This document shows, piece by piece, positions 1 to 12,300 of a stretch of DNA of 64,000 nucleotides. The translations under genes were made by a program, and so were the position numbers. The stretch's first letter is position 1. Each line of letters opens with the position of its first letter. The notes under the pieces were generated by a model. It saw only the letters and a list, made by a program, of their open reading frames with translations. It was not told where the DNA came from and did no database searches. The DNA is from Scatophagus argus (lineage: Eukaryota; Chordata; Actinopteri; Scatophagidae): contig NC_058504.1 of NCBI RefSeq assembly GCF_020382885.2, positions 11,646,519 through 11,710,518 of the forward strand, written 5' to 3'.

Positions 1-3000
1 ATCCTCTGCAGCTCCTCTTCTTCTTCCTTCTGCTGCCTATGACACAAATAAGAAATATCAATTTTTATTTGTATTAAAACTTTTACCTTGAAGGAATTCA
101 TTACTGTTTTAATAATTAATTAATAATAATTATTTTAATTACAGATTCCTGACCATAACTGATGTTTCATTTCACAACAAAAAACTTAACATTCTTAACA
201 TTCTTGATGTCAGAGGATGGTTGATATTATTGTAATTAAGTCATCGTAATGCCTGACTTTAGTATTTAGGTACAGTAGTTGCGCGCAAACATCAACAAGG
301 TTTTGGAGAAGGTGTTTTCCTTTCAGTATATAAAACTGACTACAGTAAACACATAAACAGATGTGATAAAAATACATGTATTTGGTGTCTGTAGGTTTTT
401 CTGTCCAGGAAAGAAGAGTAGATTTGGGGCAGAGTTCCTTGTAAATACTGTAATCTCAATATTCCAGTATTCAGCTGGGAAGAAGCAGGCAGCGTGTGTG
501 TTTTCTCAAGCCCACACACCGCAGTCCACAGAAAACTTTCATCTAAGACACCGCAAAACACAAAAAGTCTTGGCACTAGACATGGTATGGTGTTAGCGTG
601 TGTGTGGGTCAGGTGAACTGGCAACAATAAACTGACCACAGGTGAGACTACGAGTGTGCACAATCACTGTGATAAGAGCTAGCCAAGATGACAGAAGCCA
701 TCTATGACCTATACTACTTCTGGCCACCAGGGGGCGTTCGAGATGTTCTGGCTTGGCTTCTGGGAGACTTTCATGACATCCGTGTTGTTTTCCTCCCACC
801 TCACCTGTCCATCTCCTCCTGCTCCCGGCACGACAGCTCCATGGCAATACGCAGCTGCTCGTCAAAATTCGACGCCACATCAAAGTGTCCTGACAACCGT
901 GGATCGGTCACTGCGCTGTAGGAGAGAGGGGAGTTGGCGGTGGGGTCCAAAGGGGAGATGGAGGACGGTTGGCTGGGGTCAGCCCTGTCCTCCCCCTCCC
1001 TGCTAGCCAATGAAATGGACAGGGACTCCTGGATTGCCCTGAGAAAGGAAAGAAATTAAGATATTAAGACTTAAATCAAACGATGTCTTAACGAGAAAGT
1101 TTCACTGCCGGGCTTCATTACAGGATGACTGTGATTTGCGGCTCCCAGGAGAAGGTGGAGAGTAAAAGCTAATCACTGAACTCTATTTAGAGACTTTTAA
1201 TTAAATTACTTCACAAGCCACAGTTGTCCCAGGATAAGAAAATATTATGAATTAAACCACATGATGGTTTACAGTCACAACCGCAAATGCTTCTATTTCT
1301 CATCTGGGACCCTTCCTTTTTCCCTTTTTCTAGTCAAAGCCACACAAAGATAAACTAATCCGCCCTGATGACAGCCTCAAGGCTCTACTAAATTCTACTA
1401 TATTCATTCATTCATTATTCTTTTGTTGTTATCTGCTCATGGCACACAACTTTTAGAAACCCTAATGAAATGACAGGAAAAAAATTATGAGAAATCAGAA
1501 AGCTGAAATCTGAAGGTCAGCTCACCTCTCCAGCTGAGAGTCTTCTTCGTACAGTGGGCTCTGGAGCACCGGGCGGCTGTTCGTCAAGGCCTCCCAGATG
1601 GTCACCTAAAAACCACACACTTGAGTGAAATTCATCAGGACTCCTGGTTTTAGTTAGAATTAGGGGTGCAGCTAATGATTATTTTGTTAAGTCTACAAAA
1701 TGTCCCAAAAAAATACAAAAACTGCTCATCAATATTTCCCAGGGTGCACATGATGTCTTCAAATTGCTTCTTTTGTACAACCAACAATCCAAAACCCAAA
1801 AACATTTCACAGCAAAACCTTACATCTAATGAATGAGCAATTGTTTAACTCCTTGCTTTAGAAATTACAGAAACAAATAATCTATTCTCAAAATAGTCAG
1901 CAACTAATCATCTTTCAGTCGACCAATCGATTAATCAATTATTGCGGAATACAATCAACCGGCCGATAAACTTCAAAGCTGTCACACTGTAAACGATGAC
2001 AAGATTAAAAAAAAAAATAAAGGGAAGAATCACGTAAATCTAACCTGGTCACTCTCAGTGCCCGCGTCCAGCAGGCTCTGCTGGATGGCGAACTGCAACA
2101 GGTTGTCATCCTCATCCCTCATTGGCTCGCTGCGGCCTGGACCAAGGGTGGTGTAGTCAGCCGGCGGTTCAAACACGGAGGGATCCACCTCACAGTGGAA
2201 CGAAGTGAGAGACTGACCTGGGTGACGATGGGTTACAACATTACTGTACCAGCAAGTAAAAGGTAATAAAGCTAAAAAGAATATATATTTTCAGACCTGT
2301 GTTCTGTTTGGAAACAACTAGACCCACATTACGTTTAGAGCAAACCTCAAAGTAAGAAACTAAATGAATATCACAGCAGTCACCAGCTTCCTCGGAGCCC
2401 TCTGGTTTGTGAACCGTCACAGAGCTGACCGGCTCGTCGCAGCCGCACAGGTTACTGAATGTCACTCTCGCGTTCAACACGTGAAACAGGGGAATCTCTG
2501 GAAGCAGACAAGACAGTTTTTGAAAAGATTATTTAAATGGCTGATCATTTCTGTAGCGCCAGTGGGCAAGTGGGAATGAAACAGACAGTGAGAATCATGA
2601 ATGCAAAGATGTGTGGTGGCGCAGAGGAGAACCGTGAACCACACAGAGAAAGTATTACAATAAAATAGCTTGTACTTCTCATTTTATTTATTGTATTTAA
2701 TTGATTTAGTTCTAACATGTCAATATAACAAGCTACAGCCACAGACCAACAGGCCGGGATCTGGTGGAGAATCAGTGTGTAGGAAATGAAACACACTGTG
2801 TGACTTCTGATACCCACCGATCTTAACGGGGAATCCCGGCGGCAGACGCAGAGTGATGAAGTCACGGAGCTTGGCAAAGTGGGCATTGGAGATGGCCATG
2901 AGGTCGATGATGGGTGTCACCTGCTCGGCCAGTGACAGAGGGTGACTCTCACTCAACCACAGTGTTGCTTTGAACCTGGAAGGAGGAGGCAGAGACGGCA

Positions 3001-6000
3001 AAGGAGACAAGATGCAGAAAACCATCGTTTTGAGCGAGCTTGTCCACAAAGAGAGCTTCAAGTGCTGAGCGTTAACGCCGTGCGTTTCCATGGCTGCAAC
3101 ATACTTCTGGACTTTGCTCGTAAGCTCGACGGGACGTCCAATGTCCCTGCCGTTCAGGTTGAACTCTGGGTTGAAGTATTCCTCAGCTGTGATGGCTGTG
3201 GGGTTGTGAGGACTGGCACACTGGGACACATTACTCTGAGAGAACCAAAGAGAGAGAGAGTTATGAGTGACGGCGCTCATCAAAGGAAGCTGCGGGTGGT
3301 GTGGGAGGATGTGAAGCTGTGGATGCTCTTACCCCATTGTGAGCTGTGTGCTGTTCAGCAATCCCCAAGAAGGACTGCAGAGGAGTCTTTGAGCCTGGGA
3401 ATAATGTATAGATATCATCAACATCATCAATCTGAAAACAATATAATATAAGAGACATACTATGAGTCAAAGTGATTCATTTTGTTTATCTCATTTTCTT
3501 AGAACTTAATCTTCTGCAGTTATTCTCTGCAATTATTTTCTCTGTGCATGTGTGTATTCACCTTTGCTTCTAGACTTATCCTGGTCTGACAGATGCTCCG
3601 TCCTTGACCGAGTCACCAGCTCCACATTGGTAGCACTGTAAACCTGAACAAGAAGACACACAAAGTAATCCCTCCGCTGCCGGAAGATCCACCTTTATGC
3701 ACTGCGTGTACATATTTGTTTGGGTTAAAAAATAAAAGCATTTATTTTGCGTAAACAGCAGTATTTGAGACTGTGGCCTCGTCTCAGGATTAAGAGTCTC
3801 TCTTGGCCTATCTTTGACAGAGAAAACATGTACAGCCTGTAACTTCTCACACCGTTTTCCCAGTTTTAAAAATAATTTTCAATCCCAACGACGACCACGA
3901 ATAAACTAAATGTTTGTGTTCAAAAACCCCCTCTCAAGGCAGTGAATTAGAGAAATACTATGTCATTTTCTGATTGTTTCACAGCTGCTAGGTTTTAAAG
4001 GACATTGTTTTTGTCCTTTAAATGCGAGAAGACGTTGTTTTGTTGGATTTTGTGTGAATTCAGCCAACTCAACAGTGTGTGTGTGACCAGTCCTGTGTCT
4101 GTGTGTAGTTCAAACAGACAGTCACAAAGGCACCAACAGACCAGGGGTTCATATGTATCAGGGTCGTCATCACAAACTTACGTCATGTCACATGGGGCTT
4201 GTTAAATAGAATTAGAATAGAATTCTAATGCTAAACATACATGCGTACTTGGACCAATATTTGAACACATAAGGAACTGGGTGGAACTGGTGCTTTTTCT
4301 GGAAAAAAAAAGGCATCTGAACCAGGTTGGCTCAGTGGCCACTGACCTTGGCTTCATACCCGCTGACCACTTCACTCTTCTCAGACCGCCAGCCCCAGAT
4401 TCCCGACTTGTTCCTGAACAAGCAAAGAGATAAAGCAAGGCAGCTCCAAAAAAGCACGATGAGGCAGATATCTGCAGCTGACCTGCAAACAAATCAAGTG
4501 CAACCTCAATGATCTCGGTTTTTACCGTTCAAAGGCAATGTTGCGCGTGTTGAGGTGCGTGGAGACGATGGGCGATGTGAGTCTCTGAGCTGTGTTCTCC
4601 TGCGATGGCTGCATAGCCGCCAGGAGGGAGGGCGCGTCGAGGGGAGACAACACGAGTGGCTCTGTATACACCACCTGCTTCTCATGGTCCACCTCCATCA
4701 CCACGGCCCCATCATCTAAGAAGTGGATGTCCAGCCGCAAGAAGAAAACGCTAGTATTACACAATGACTCAAAGCATGGCGTTTTTGCCACATATAAGGC
4801 TATAGTGGTCTTTCAGAGTGGGTCCATGTTAAGTTTTCATAATAAACCTTAGCTGTGTGTGAACATGTGATGCAGTTGTAGGAGCATACACACTATGGAT
4901 CAACTGCTATGGAAAAATGATGAATATGAAATCCCATAATCAATCTAACCGCAATACACACCTCCGCCCTTGAAGATATAGCTGCGTCGTCCTTTCAGCC
5001 AGGTCATGTGTTCGAAGCCCAGAAGGGTGGTGTCCACACGGAGACATGAGCCGCTCTTCCACACCCGGTAGACATCACTGGGACATACCTTCGACACCAG
5101 GGGTACTGAGAGGAAGGTTGAAGAAGAAGTGTTAAGGACAAAAGACAAAGAGGCAGAGACAATGAGGTAACCAAACAGGGAGTGTGTGAAGGACAGAGAA
5201 AAGAAAAGCTGATTAATACGGAAAGATGTGATGTTTCTCTGGAAAATTTATACATATAGCTTGTTACATTGTGCAGCAACTAATAATTCTTCTAGTTTTT
5301 TTCACTTTTCGTGTAGCTTATGGAAAAAAAGGCCAAAAGACAAACGACTGAGCACAATTTAGAAAATGCAATGGCTTAAAATTGCTGCTTGTGGGCTAAA
5401 AGCTAAGATACCTGCCAAGATACTATTAATAATGGTGCAAAAAAAGCTAAGAGAGCAAGAAAAATGCAACCAAACTGTATTTTTTAATCGTAACAAGCAC
5501 AGCTGAAATGATGTGCAACTTAACTGATTTGGGGTAGTACTTCAGCTTAACTGATGAAGTTTCATGTACGTGGTTGATCCTTGCAATCGTGTTTTATCCA
5601 CATGGTGCACTTATTGTCAGTTACTTTGGATAAAAGCCACAGTTAAATGAATGGAAGGTAATAAGTCAGCAGGAAATCAATAAATTTCAGTATTACAGGG
5701 ACTTGTACGGACCCGTAACAACGGCTGACTATTAGAAATTTCACGCATTGCTAATTCACTAGCCATCCTTAAGAATACACATTAAGAAACATTAACGGGG
5801 AAATTATATATGTTTACTGTAAATACTAGTTGATGTAAAATGTAATTAAATGTTTACGTGAGTGAGAAAAAAAAGCAACCACCATACATCACTGAGTGAA
5901 GTGCTATTTGAGTAAAGCGCAAATAACATTTTGGCCAGGATGCTGGTGATCTGTCACGGGTTACATTTTCAGATGAACCCGTCTTGTGTATGGGCCACTC

Positions 6001-6945
6001 TCTTATTGGGAGAAACAGTCATGCCCTTCAAAGTCTGCGGAGCGACAGCTGCTCCCAGGGGAGCTGTCCAACCAATGTGGAGCTGAAACTGACCTCTGAG
6101 AAAACCTGTTCTTGAATCACACTCACCCCAACTGGTGAACTCCCACTTCATCTCCACATAGAAGTCCCGCGCCTGAACACACCAAGGAAACTTTATTATA
6201 ACAAAGACGACAAAAGCCTTCCAGTGAGAATCCTCTCTGTTTTTTTGCATGTGTGGATCCTGATTCAATCAAGCTTGAAAGTTCTGAACATGTTGGGAAC
6301 ATACAGCGACCAACCTATAACTTTGCCCTCCAAATTCAAAAAATCTTGAGGGGTGGCCACCGCATCAGGTAAACCTGGAAGCTTATGTTTTATTTATTTA
6401 TTGATTTTACCTGTCTCAATTTGCTGAGCAGCTCAGGGATACCCGCAAGTCTCTCTGTGGCACGTTTGAAGTCTCTGTACTGAAGCACCAGCTGAACCAG
6501 CTCAGGGTCCCCGGTGCTCACCGCCTCCTGCAAGACTGAAACATGCATCTTCATTTAATGACAATGGGAGCTTCTTATTCCTGTATGAAAGAGGACGACA
6601 CGGCAGAGCACTCACTGGTCCAACCCTGTGCGTTACAGTGCGTGGGGTCTGAGGAGTGCCTGAGCAGCACCCGGGTTGACTCCAGGTGGCCCAGACACAC
6701 AGCCAGCTCCAGCGGGGTGCGCCCCCTCGGATCTAGGCGCTCCACATCCTGCTGCGGAACCAAACAAGGAAGCAGCATCAGCGCAATGCAGTGCGACCCA
6801 ACAAACGCATCTGTAAAAGAAACCATCATCTGCCAGCTGCAACATAAACCTCCGTACTTACCCCTTTCTTCTGTAGCTCTCGATCTAGCTCCAAATACTG
6901 ATTATTCCAGACCAGAAAATGCAGAGGAAACTCTTCTTGAGCCAT
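1..6945 (-). CDS. ankrd13d: Ankyrin repeat domain-containing protein 13D (3' end truncated by window)
   Basis: Membrane-associated adaptor of the ANKRD13 family, whose members bind Lys63-ubiquitinated receptors through C-terminal UIMs and affect their endocytosis. Coding exons, 5' to 3' on the minus strand: 6862-6945, 6616-6751, 6411-6535, 6127-6172, 4962-5105, 4526-4715, 4347-4413, 3562-3643, 3333-3394, 3105-3235, 2818-2975, 2384-2497, 2045-2217, 1526-1605, 805-1038 and 1-36. These 1862 nt give about 620 residues, and only about ten should be missing. The start [15 protein letters not shown] matches the family N-terminus. Residues about 29-110 are ankyrin repeats ([19 protein letters not shown]). 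The GPCR-chaperone-like domain follows ([27 protein letters not shown]). UIM-like segments are seen at [24 protein letters not shown] and [28 protein letters not shown] and NLCGCDEP favour ANKRD13D over A; B is the runner-up. Confidence 0.93.
724..736 (+). promoter_or_regulatory. CTCF-like motif
   Basis: The sequence CCACCAGGGGGCG is a close match to the vertebrate CTCF core. It lies in the last complete intron of ankrd13d. A second match in the same orientation is at 22401. Binding is inferred from the motif only. Confidence 0.5.
1660..1960 (+). mobile_element. Degenerate fish interspersed repeat (non-autonomous DNA-transposon-like)
   Basis: An intronic block begins GGGGTGCAGCTAATGATTATTTTG and ends near CGATTAATCAATTATTG. 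Between them are words such as AAAATGTC, TCAATATTTCCCAGGGTGCA and CCAAAACCCAAA. This layout (GATTAATCGATTA-rich ends, no coding capacity) resembles an abundant short repeat I know from teleost genomes. Two further diverged copies are at 42262-42600 and, inverted, at 49560-49835. The family name cannot be given without a repeat library. Confidence 0.6.
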
Positions 6946-7990
6946 GGTTGTCGTGCGCTTAACAGTTTAACAGTAGTAAAGCTATGTTTGCAATATGACT
7001 TCTGCAGCCAACAGATTGCAGTGACACCACAGCAGAGGCTGATCGGCACAGCTGGTTAGCTAGCTAGCTTAGTTAACAGCAGAAAAATGGTAAACGCTTA
7101 AAGTGCTTCGCTTAAAAAAATTAATCAGAAAAAAAAATAACAACCTGTCACTAAGCAAATATGCCCAAGTTAACGTTAGGCACAGACCGAGCGTGCCTAT
7201 TTAAATTAGGGGGCTGAGTTAGCCCGGCTAACTCAGCCCACTAATTTGGTGTGGATAACGTTAATTAACAGCTAGCTGAGCTAACGTCAGCTAACTGGCT
7301 AATAACAACATTGTTTCCTGCTCCACTCGACACCTGTTTTCCATTGGTCACAATGCAAGACAGCTAATTTAGCCGGCCAAAACTGCACCTCCCATGTTCG
7401 TTCACGTTGTCATATTGGCTGTGTTCTTGAGAAAAAAAATATATATGTATATTTCTCTCTCTCTATATATATATATGTATAGGCGAAATCGCTGGCTGAT
7501 AAAGTTAGCTAGCTACTCCCCTGCTACTGCAACCGTCCCGTCTGTATCGCAGGATTGTTATGGTCTGTCAAAATGAAATAAGATACGGCCTTTATTCCAG
7601 TTTCACATCCAGGTCAGCCGAGTTAAGGACGAGCCGATACAACGTTGGTGACAGCTGCTGCCGATAGCACGCAAGTCCTGCCAACGGCTGACGATCATTA
7701 CACCAGTCCACATCTGACAAAGTCCGCCGTGTTCCCGTGCGAAATGCAGCACAAGGACAATTGCAATGAGGTCTATTAACAGCTGCACCCTTATTTATTT
7801 ATTTAGGCGTCCCTTTCCATTTCCAGGTTATGGGGAGAAGCTGGGTGGAGCCAGGGAGGAGCAGATATTTGATCTGATCTTTGTGTTGTTATAGTAAATA
7901 AAGCAGGGAAATAGAGCAACACTAGTAGTGCAAACTGTGTGACATTTTCTTAATTTTCAGTGATATGACAGTTACCAGTCGTCTGTCATT
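6946..7990 (-). promoter_or_regulatory. ankrd13d 5' UTR/promoter region and spacer to kdm2a
   Basis: No gene is seen here. The block directly upstream of the ankrd13d start is rich in GTTAGC/GCTAGC/TTAACGTTAG words (7054-7077, 7169-7180, 7271-7300, 7500-7515). It also holds a near-perfect 45-bp palindrome at 7203-7247 and a short TA/CT microsatellite at 7438-7482. ATTG on the plus strand near 7340 gives a possible CCAAT box on the minus strand. The TSS cannot be placed. The left half is probably promoter, and the 3' end of kdm2a lies at about 7970-7990. Confidence 0.5.
7203..7247. repeat. Near-perfect inverted repeat (palindrome) upstream of ankrd13d
   Basis: The arms GGGCTGAGTTAGCC (7211-7224) and its exact complement (7226-7239) flank one central base. 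After one mismatch (7210/7240) seven more pairs continue outward (AAATTAG with CTAATTT). That makes 21 paired positions in 45 bp. Confidence 0.9.
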
Positions 7991-7993
7991 TTT

Positions 7994-9393
7994 TTTATTT
8001 TTCTTGAAAAATAACACAAATAACATAAAGTGAAAAAGGCTTCTGAAAATAATTACAATGCTACAAGATTCCCGTTTTTATACTCGAAAAGAGAGAACAC
8101 ATTTACACAAAAGTATATATTTATATACTTATATTCATTTGAAGGGATATGGCCCAGAAAGTAGACTGTGAGGGGACCGCTGAAACAGAACCACTACACT
8201 TTGAAGGGAACAAAGAAATGAGCAACACCCCGCCCACACAAAATCATACATCTCTACACTGAATTGGACAAGGTCATGAAATTCGGTGAAAATTAGATAG
8301 TCACATTTTTCATCCAGGAAAAGCAAAAAGTGTATCAAAGAGCGGTGGGGAGCAGTTTCATCTAGAATATTAACACATTTGCTCTAAATGTTGTCTCTGT
8401 ACAAAAACAAAGCCTAGAGGAGTTTGGAAATAATAGCACCTGAATTCTAACGGTTGTTTGAAGATGCACCATTCATCTGACACCTAATCCTTGGCTTAGC
8501 CCGTACACTTAATGCAACCTGCCCTCTGAGGGGGTGAGGTCTTGTTGCCATGTCGATTGCCTTCTCACACTGTCTATTTACCCTTTTATACCACAGTCAC
8601 TCAATGTCCATGTATGTTTGTCAAGTACACCACTGGACTACTGTTGCACTCAAGTGCCTTATTAAGCTGAACTGATGAACACTTGCTGTTCGAGCCACTC
8701 ACTTAAAAAAAAAAAATAACATAAAAATCCCAAAGCATAGATGTTGTGCATAAAGCGTAACTCATCAAACACTTCACACTTGCCCTCTTGAATCTGACAA
8801 AAAAAAAAAAAAAATTACCATCTATTTGGAGCACCAAAATGTAGCTGAAATCAAATGAGTTAAAATTAGGCAAATGATAAATAGACTTTACTTTATCAGC
8901 CAAACAGCAGCTCTAGCTCATAGATGGAACTTTTAAGTCTTTGCTTATCTCTCTCAAGGATGAGAGTCGAGACTGTCATCCGTCCAAAGAAGAGCTGAAT
9001 GCTTGGTTATCCAAAGGACGTGTAGGATGCAGCTAATTAATTGTCCATTTTCTCCCACTCCTGGCAATAAAAAAAAATTGCTTTTCCCCCAAACACCATC
9101 AGTTCCCAAAAGAACAGAAAAAAAGCTCCTGAGTCTTTTTTTTTTTTTTTAGGTACACTGGAAAATAAATGTATATAATGTTGAAACATTGATCCAGCTG
9201 TGACAACCCCGTCCACCAACACCAGTTAAGTGAGTAGACACTCGCAGTTTAGACCACGCCCTTCCCTTCACGTGTTACAGGTGCATGTGAATTTTGTCTG
9301 TGTCCTTTTTCTCCTCTCACACACATTCACATCGGATTCAGCTCTCTTGCCTTTGCACCTCAAATCACCTCCGCAGTCAGAGGAGGGAAGTGT
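7994..9393 (-). other. kdm2a: Probable kdm2a 3' UTR with poly(A) signal at 7994-7999
   Basis: This stretch follows the kdm2a stop codon and has no conserved reading frame. It is AT-rich with homopolymer A and T tracts (8705-8717, 8799-8814, 9137-9150). TTTATT on the plus strand at 7994-7999 reads AATAAA on the mRNA strand and is the best candidate cleavage signal. A second cluster of AATAAA lies at 7790-7804. The end point is inferred. Confidence 0.45.
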
Positions 9394-12300
9394 TTAGGAT
9401 ATCCTCTGGATCAGTTTTTCATCTGAGAGGCAGTAGAGCGTGTTGACGGACAGCTCGGAGATGAAGGCCTCACAGGCCTTACGGGAAACACCTTTACAGC
9501 CTCGCAGGTCGAGCAGTGAGATGCAAGAGAGGCGGCGGAGATACTTTAAACACGTGTCTGTCAATTTACTGCAGCCTGGGAAAGAGACGGATACACAGGC
9601 ACATTAATATAGTGGAAAAAAAAAATAGTCTAACATGTTCAGGCTCTCAAAAATTAATAGTTTTCTATGTTCCCTTTTAGCTCTTCCCATCAATCTCTCA
9701 CCTCCCAGGTTGAGTTCTGTGAGCGTGTTTCGGGTGGACGAGCCCACTGCAGTCAGCAGGTTGATGGAGTGATCGGTGAGGCTGTTACAATGGGAGAGGT
9801 CCAGTTTTGTTAAATGGGGCATGTGGCGGATCACCAGGCGCAGAGTGGAGTCGCTGATGTCTAGGCCTGCTAGTCGCAAAGAGTGCATGGTCCGCAACTG
9901 ACTGCGATTGTCACAGCCTGGAACAGAGATATAGGGGTTATGTGGGAAGAATGGAAGGAATATAAAGGAAGAAAAGGCTTTTCTTTCCTCACCTGGAGGG
10001 GTGATGAGATCCCTGATCTGAGAGTCCTTGACCCCGTCTGCATAACGCAGATCCAGAGAACGTAGGAGAGGGCATCCAGAAGAGCACAGAGCTGAAATAG
10101 ATGACCAGGAACAACCTGCCAGCATCAGATCCTTCAGCCCTGCAGAGTCAGGTTAAGATTTGAGTTCAATATGTGCTGGGGAACAAAACTTATTGGCACA
10201 AAGATCACTAATTCAGAATTCATTTGAAAAGCCTGGGATTTCTAAAACTATCAACTGAGTAAATATGACAATGTGATCATATAAGGATAGGTGAACTAAT
10301 AAATGAATCTTTCTTTTTTAAAGAAAAAAACAAAAAAACAAAATTAAATCTATGAATCTTTTGTTTGTGTTTACATACCAGGAAGGCGACCAACAAGCCA
10401 GTTCAGCTGCTTTTTAGAGATGTTGGTCCAAGAGAGATCGAGTGTGACCGGTTGCCTCTTTATGATGCCTGTTAGGGCCTGAGGAGTAACTGTGCGTTTG
10501 ATGCTCAGGTCAATCCGTGCCCAAAGACGCTTATCTAAGCACCTATAAGCAAGCACACATACTCATGAACAACACATCCTTTCACCTAGTTTACTACGTA
10601 CAAAGTGATATGGATCCACTGACACAATGCAAATATATGAAATGGACTTTGATAGGCTTTTATCAAATTCAGATCAAAAATCCTGTTCACAATCTGTGTC
10701 TACAACTTGAAAATGAGGCGAACAGCATAATATGAGAAATGTTAATTAAATGTATCTAAATGTACCTACATGTTTTCCATTTCTCTTTGCCAATAGCAGG
10801 TTTGGTAAGACACTGCTTTCGTTCATAAAGACATAAGAACTAAAACATCTTGTCTTACCATTTGTACCAGTTCTTGCAGACAGCCATGCACACGCAGAGA
10901 TCAGCTCGACTTAAGTAGCGGAAGACAGACACCCACACCTCTCTCTCACAGCCTGGCCCACTCCCACCGTTCTCTCTGTCTGCCTCACTCCCCCCTTCCT
11001 GCAGGGCAGACAGAGGGATGCGGACATGAGGGAGCTCAGAAGATGAAGAACAAGAGGCGCCATTGTTCAGTTTAGCCGGTCTGTTTGCCGTCGTTCTTTT
11101 CGAGGCTTCGAGTCTCTCTAGGTGGGAGGTACGAGTGACAGTGTGACCACTGCGAGTGTGTGGTGGTGTGTGCCTATTGGAGTGCAGATCAGGACAGGGT
11201 CCTCGATTTCTAATGGGAGGTCTGACAAGGGCTCTGGTCTGGTTGTGTATTGTGGAAGTGGCAGTTTGAGTGGCGACAGCCTCTAATTTGGGAACAATTG
11301 CTGATGGGTCCCGCTTGGCCCTGGTTGGTTTTTGGAGTGTCACTTTTAGATACGAGCCATCTTTCTCCCCTGTTTGACTGTTCTGCTCCATCTCCTCCTC
11401 GTCATCCTCCTCTGCACCATTTTGGTTGGCCACTTCACCCCCTACCTCTTCTCTCTCTTTGGCTGCCCGTTCTCCTCGCCTGGACTGTGGCTGGTTCTCT
11501 TTATCCAGTCCCCTCCCACTGTTATGCCCCCTCTCCTCTTCCTCGTCATCACTGCTGCTGCTGTTGGTGCTGCTGCTGCTGCTGCTGTCCTCACTCTCTT
11601 CATCCAACTCTTCATGGCTTCCACCACTTATGATTCCTCTTCCTGCTCCTCCTCCCCGCAGTCTCACCCCTCTTCCCCTCCCCCTGCGAGGTTCTCCCTT
11701 GGGCTCAAGTACCAAACCGAGGGAAGACTGCTGAAAGGACCCAGCCCCTCCTGGAGAGCTATGGTAAGGGGGGTCACTTGCCCAGGTGGAGCCCCGGCCT
11801 CTGCCCTGAGATAGGCTGCTGGCTGGGGACCGCATCCGGGACAGCACCCTGGAGCCCAGCAGCCTGTGAGAGCTATCTAAAGACGACTGTTTCTGTTGGG
11901 AGCGAAAGGGCAAAAAGAACGGCAAATAAAAACGAGATAATGCGCATTTCACACAATAAATTCAGTGTTACAAGAGACTGTCATCATGAATCATGATGTT
12001 TTACAACTGACTGCTGCATCACAATTACACTGGTGTTTAACTTCCCATGTGCTAACTGTATTAAAAAAAACAACAACAACAACAAAACATCATCATCGCC
12101 ATCATAATCACCATCATGGTTGAAATGCATCTTTAACAAACCAAGTTATTTGGATGAAACCACCTCCTAGAGTAATACTACATATTCACTGTAGTGTTAC
12201 TCAAACACAACACAGAAATAATTGACTTGCTTACTGTTAAGAGTTTGTTTCTCTCCAGTTTTATCTGCAATAGACAGAAAAAAGGTTTTGGAATGAGTTC

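Noticed and set aside
3395-3433. Upstream extension of ankrd13d exon 9 ([13 protein letters not shown])
   Set aside because: An acceptor exists at 3434, but using TTCCCAG at 3395 keeps phase and matches the family sequence K-G-(S/C)-K-T-P-L-Q-S-F.
11250-11814. Overlapping plus-strand frames rich in leucine opposite kdm2a exon 17
   Set aside because: They are the complement of the Ser CTG run and acidic codons. The minus strand has the conserved F-box frame and splice sites.
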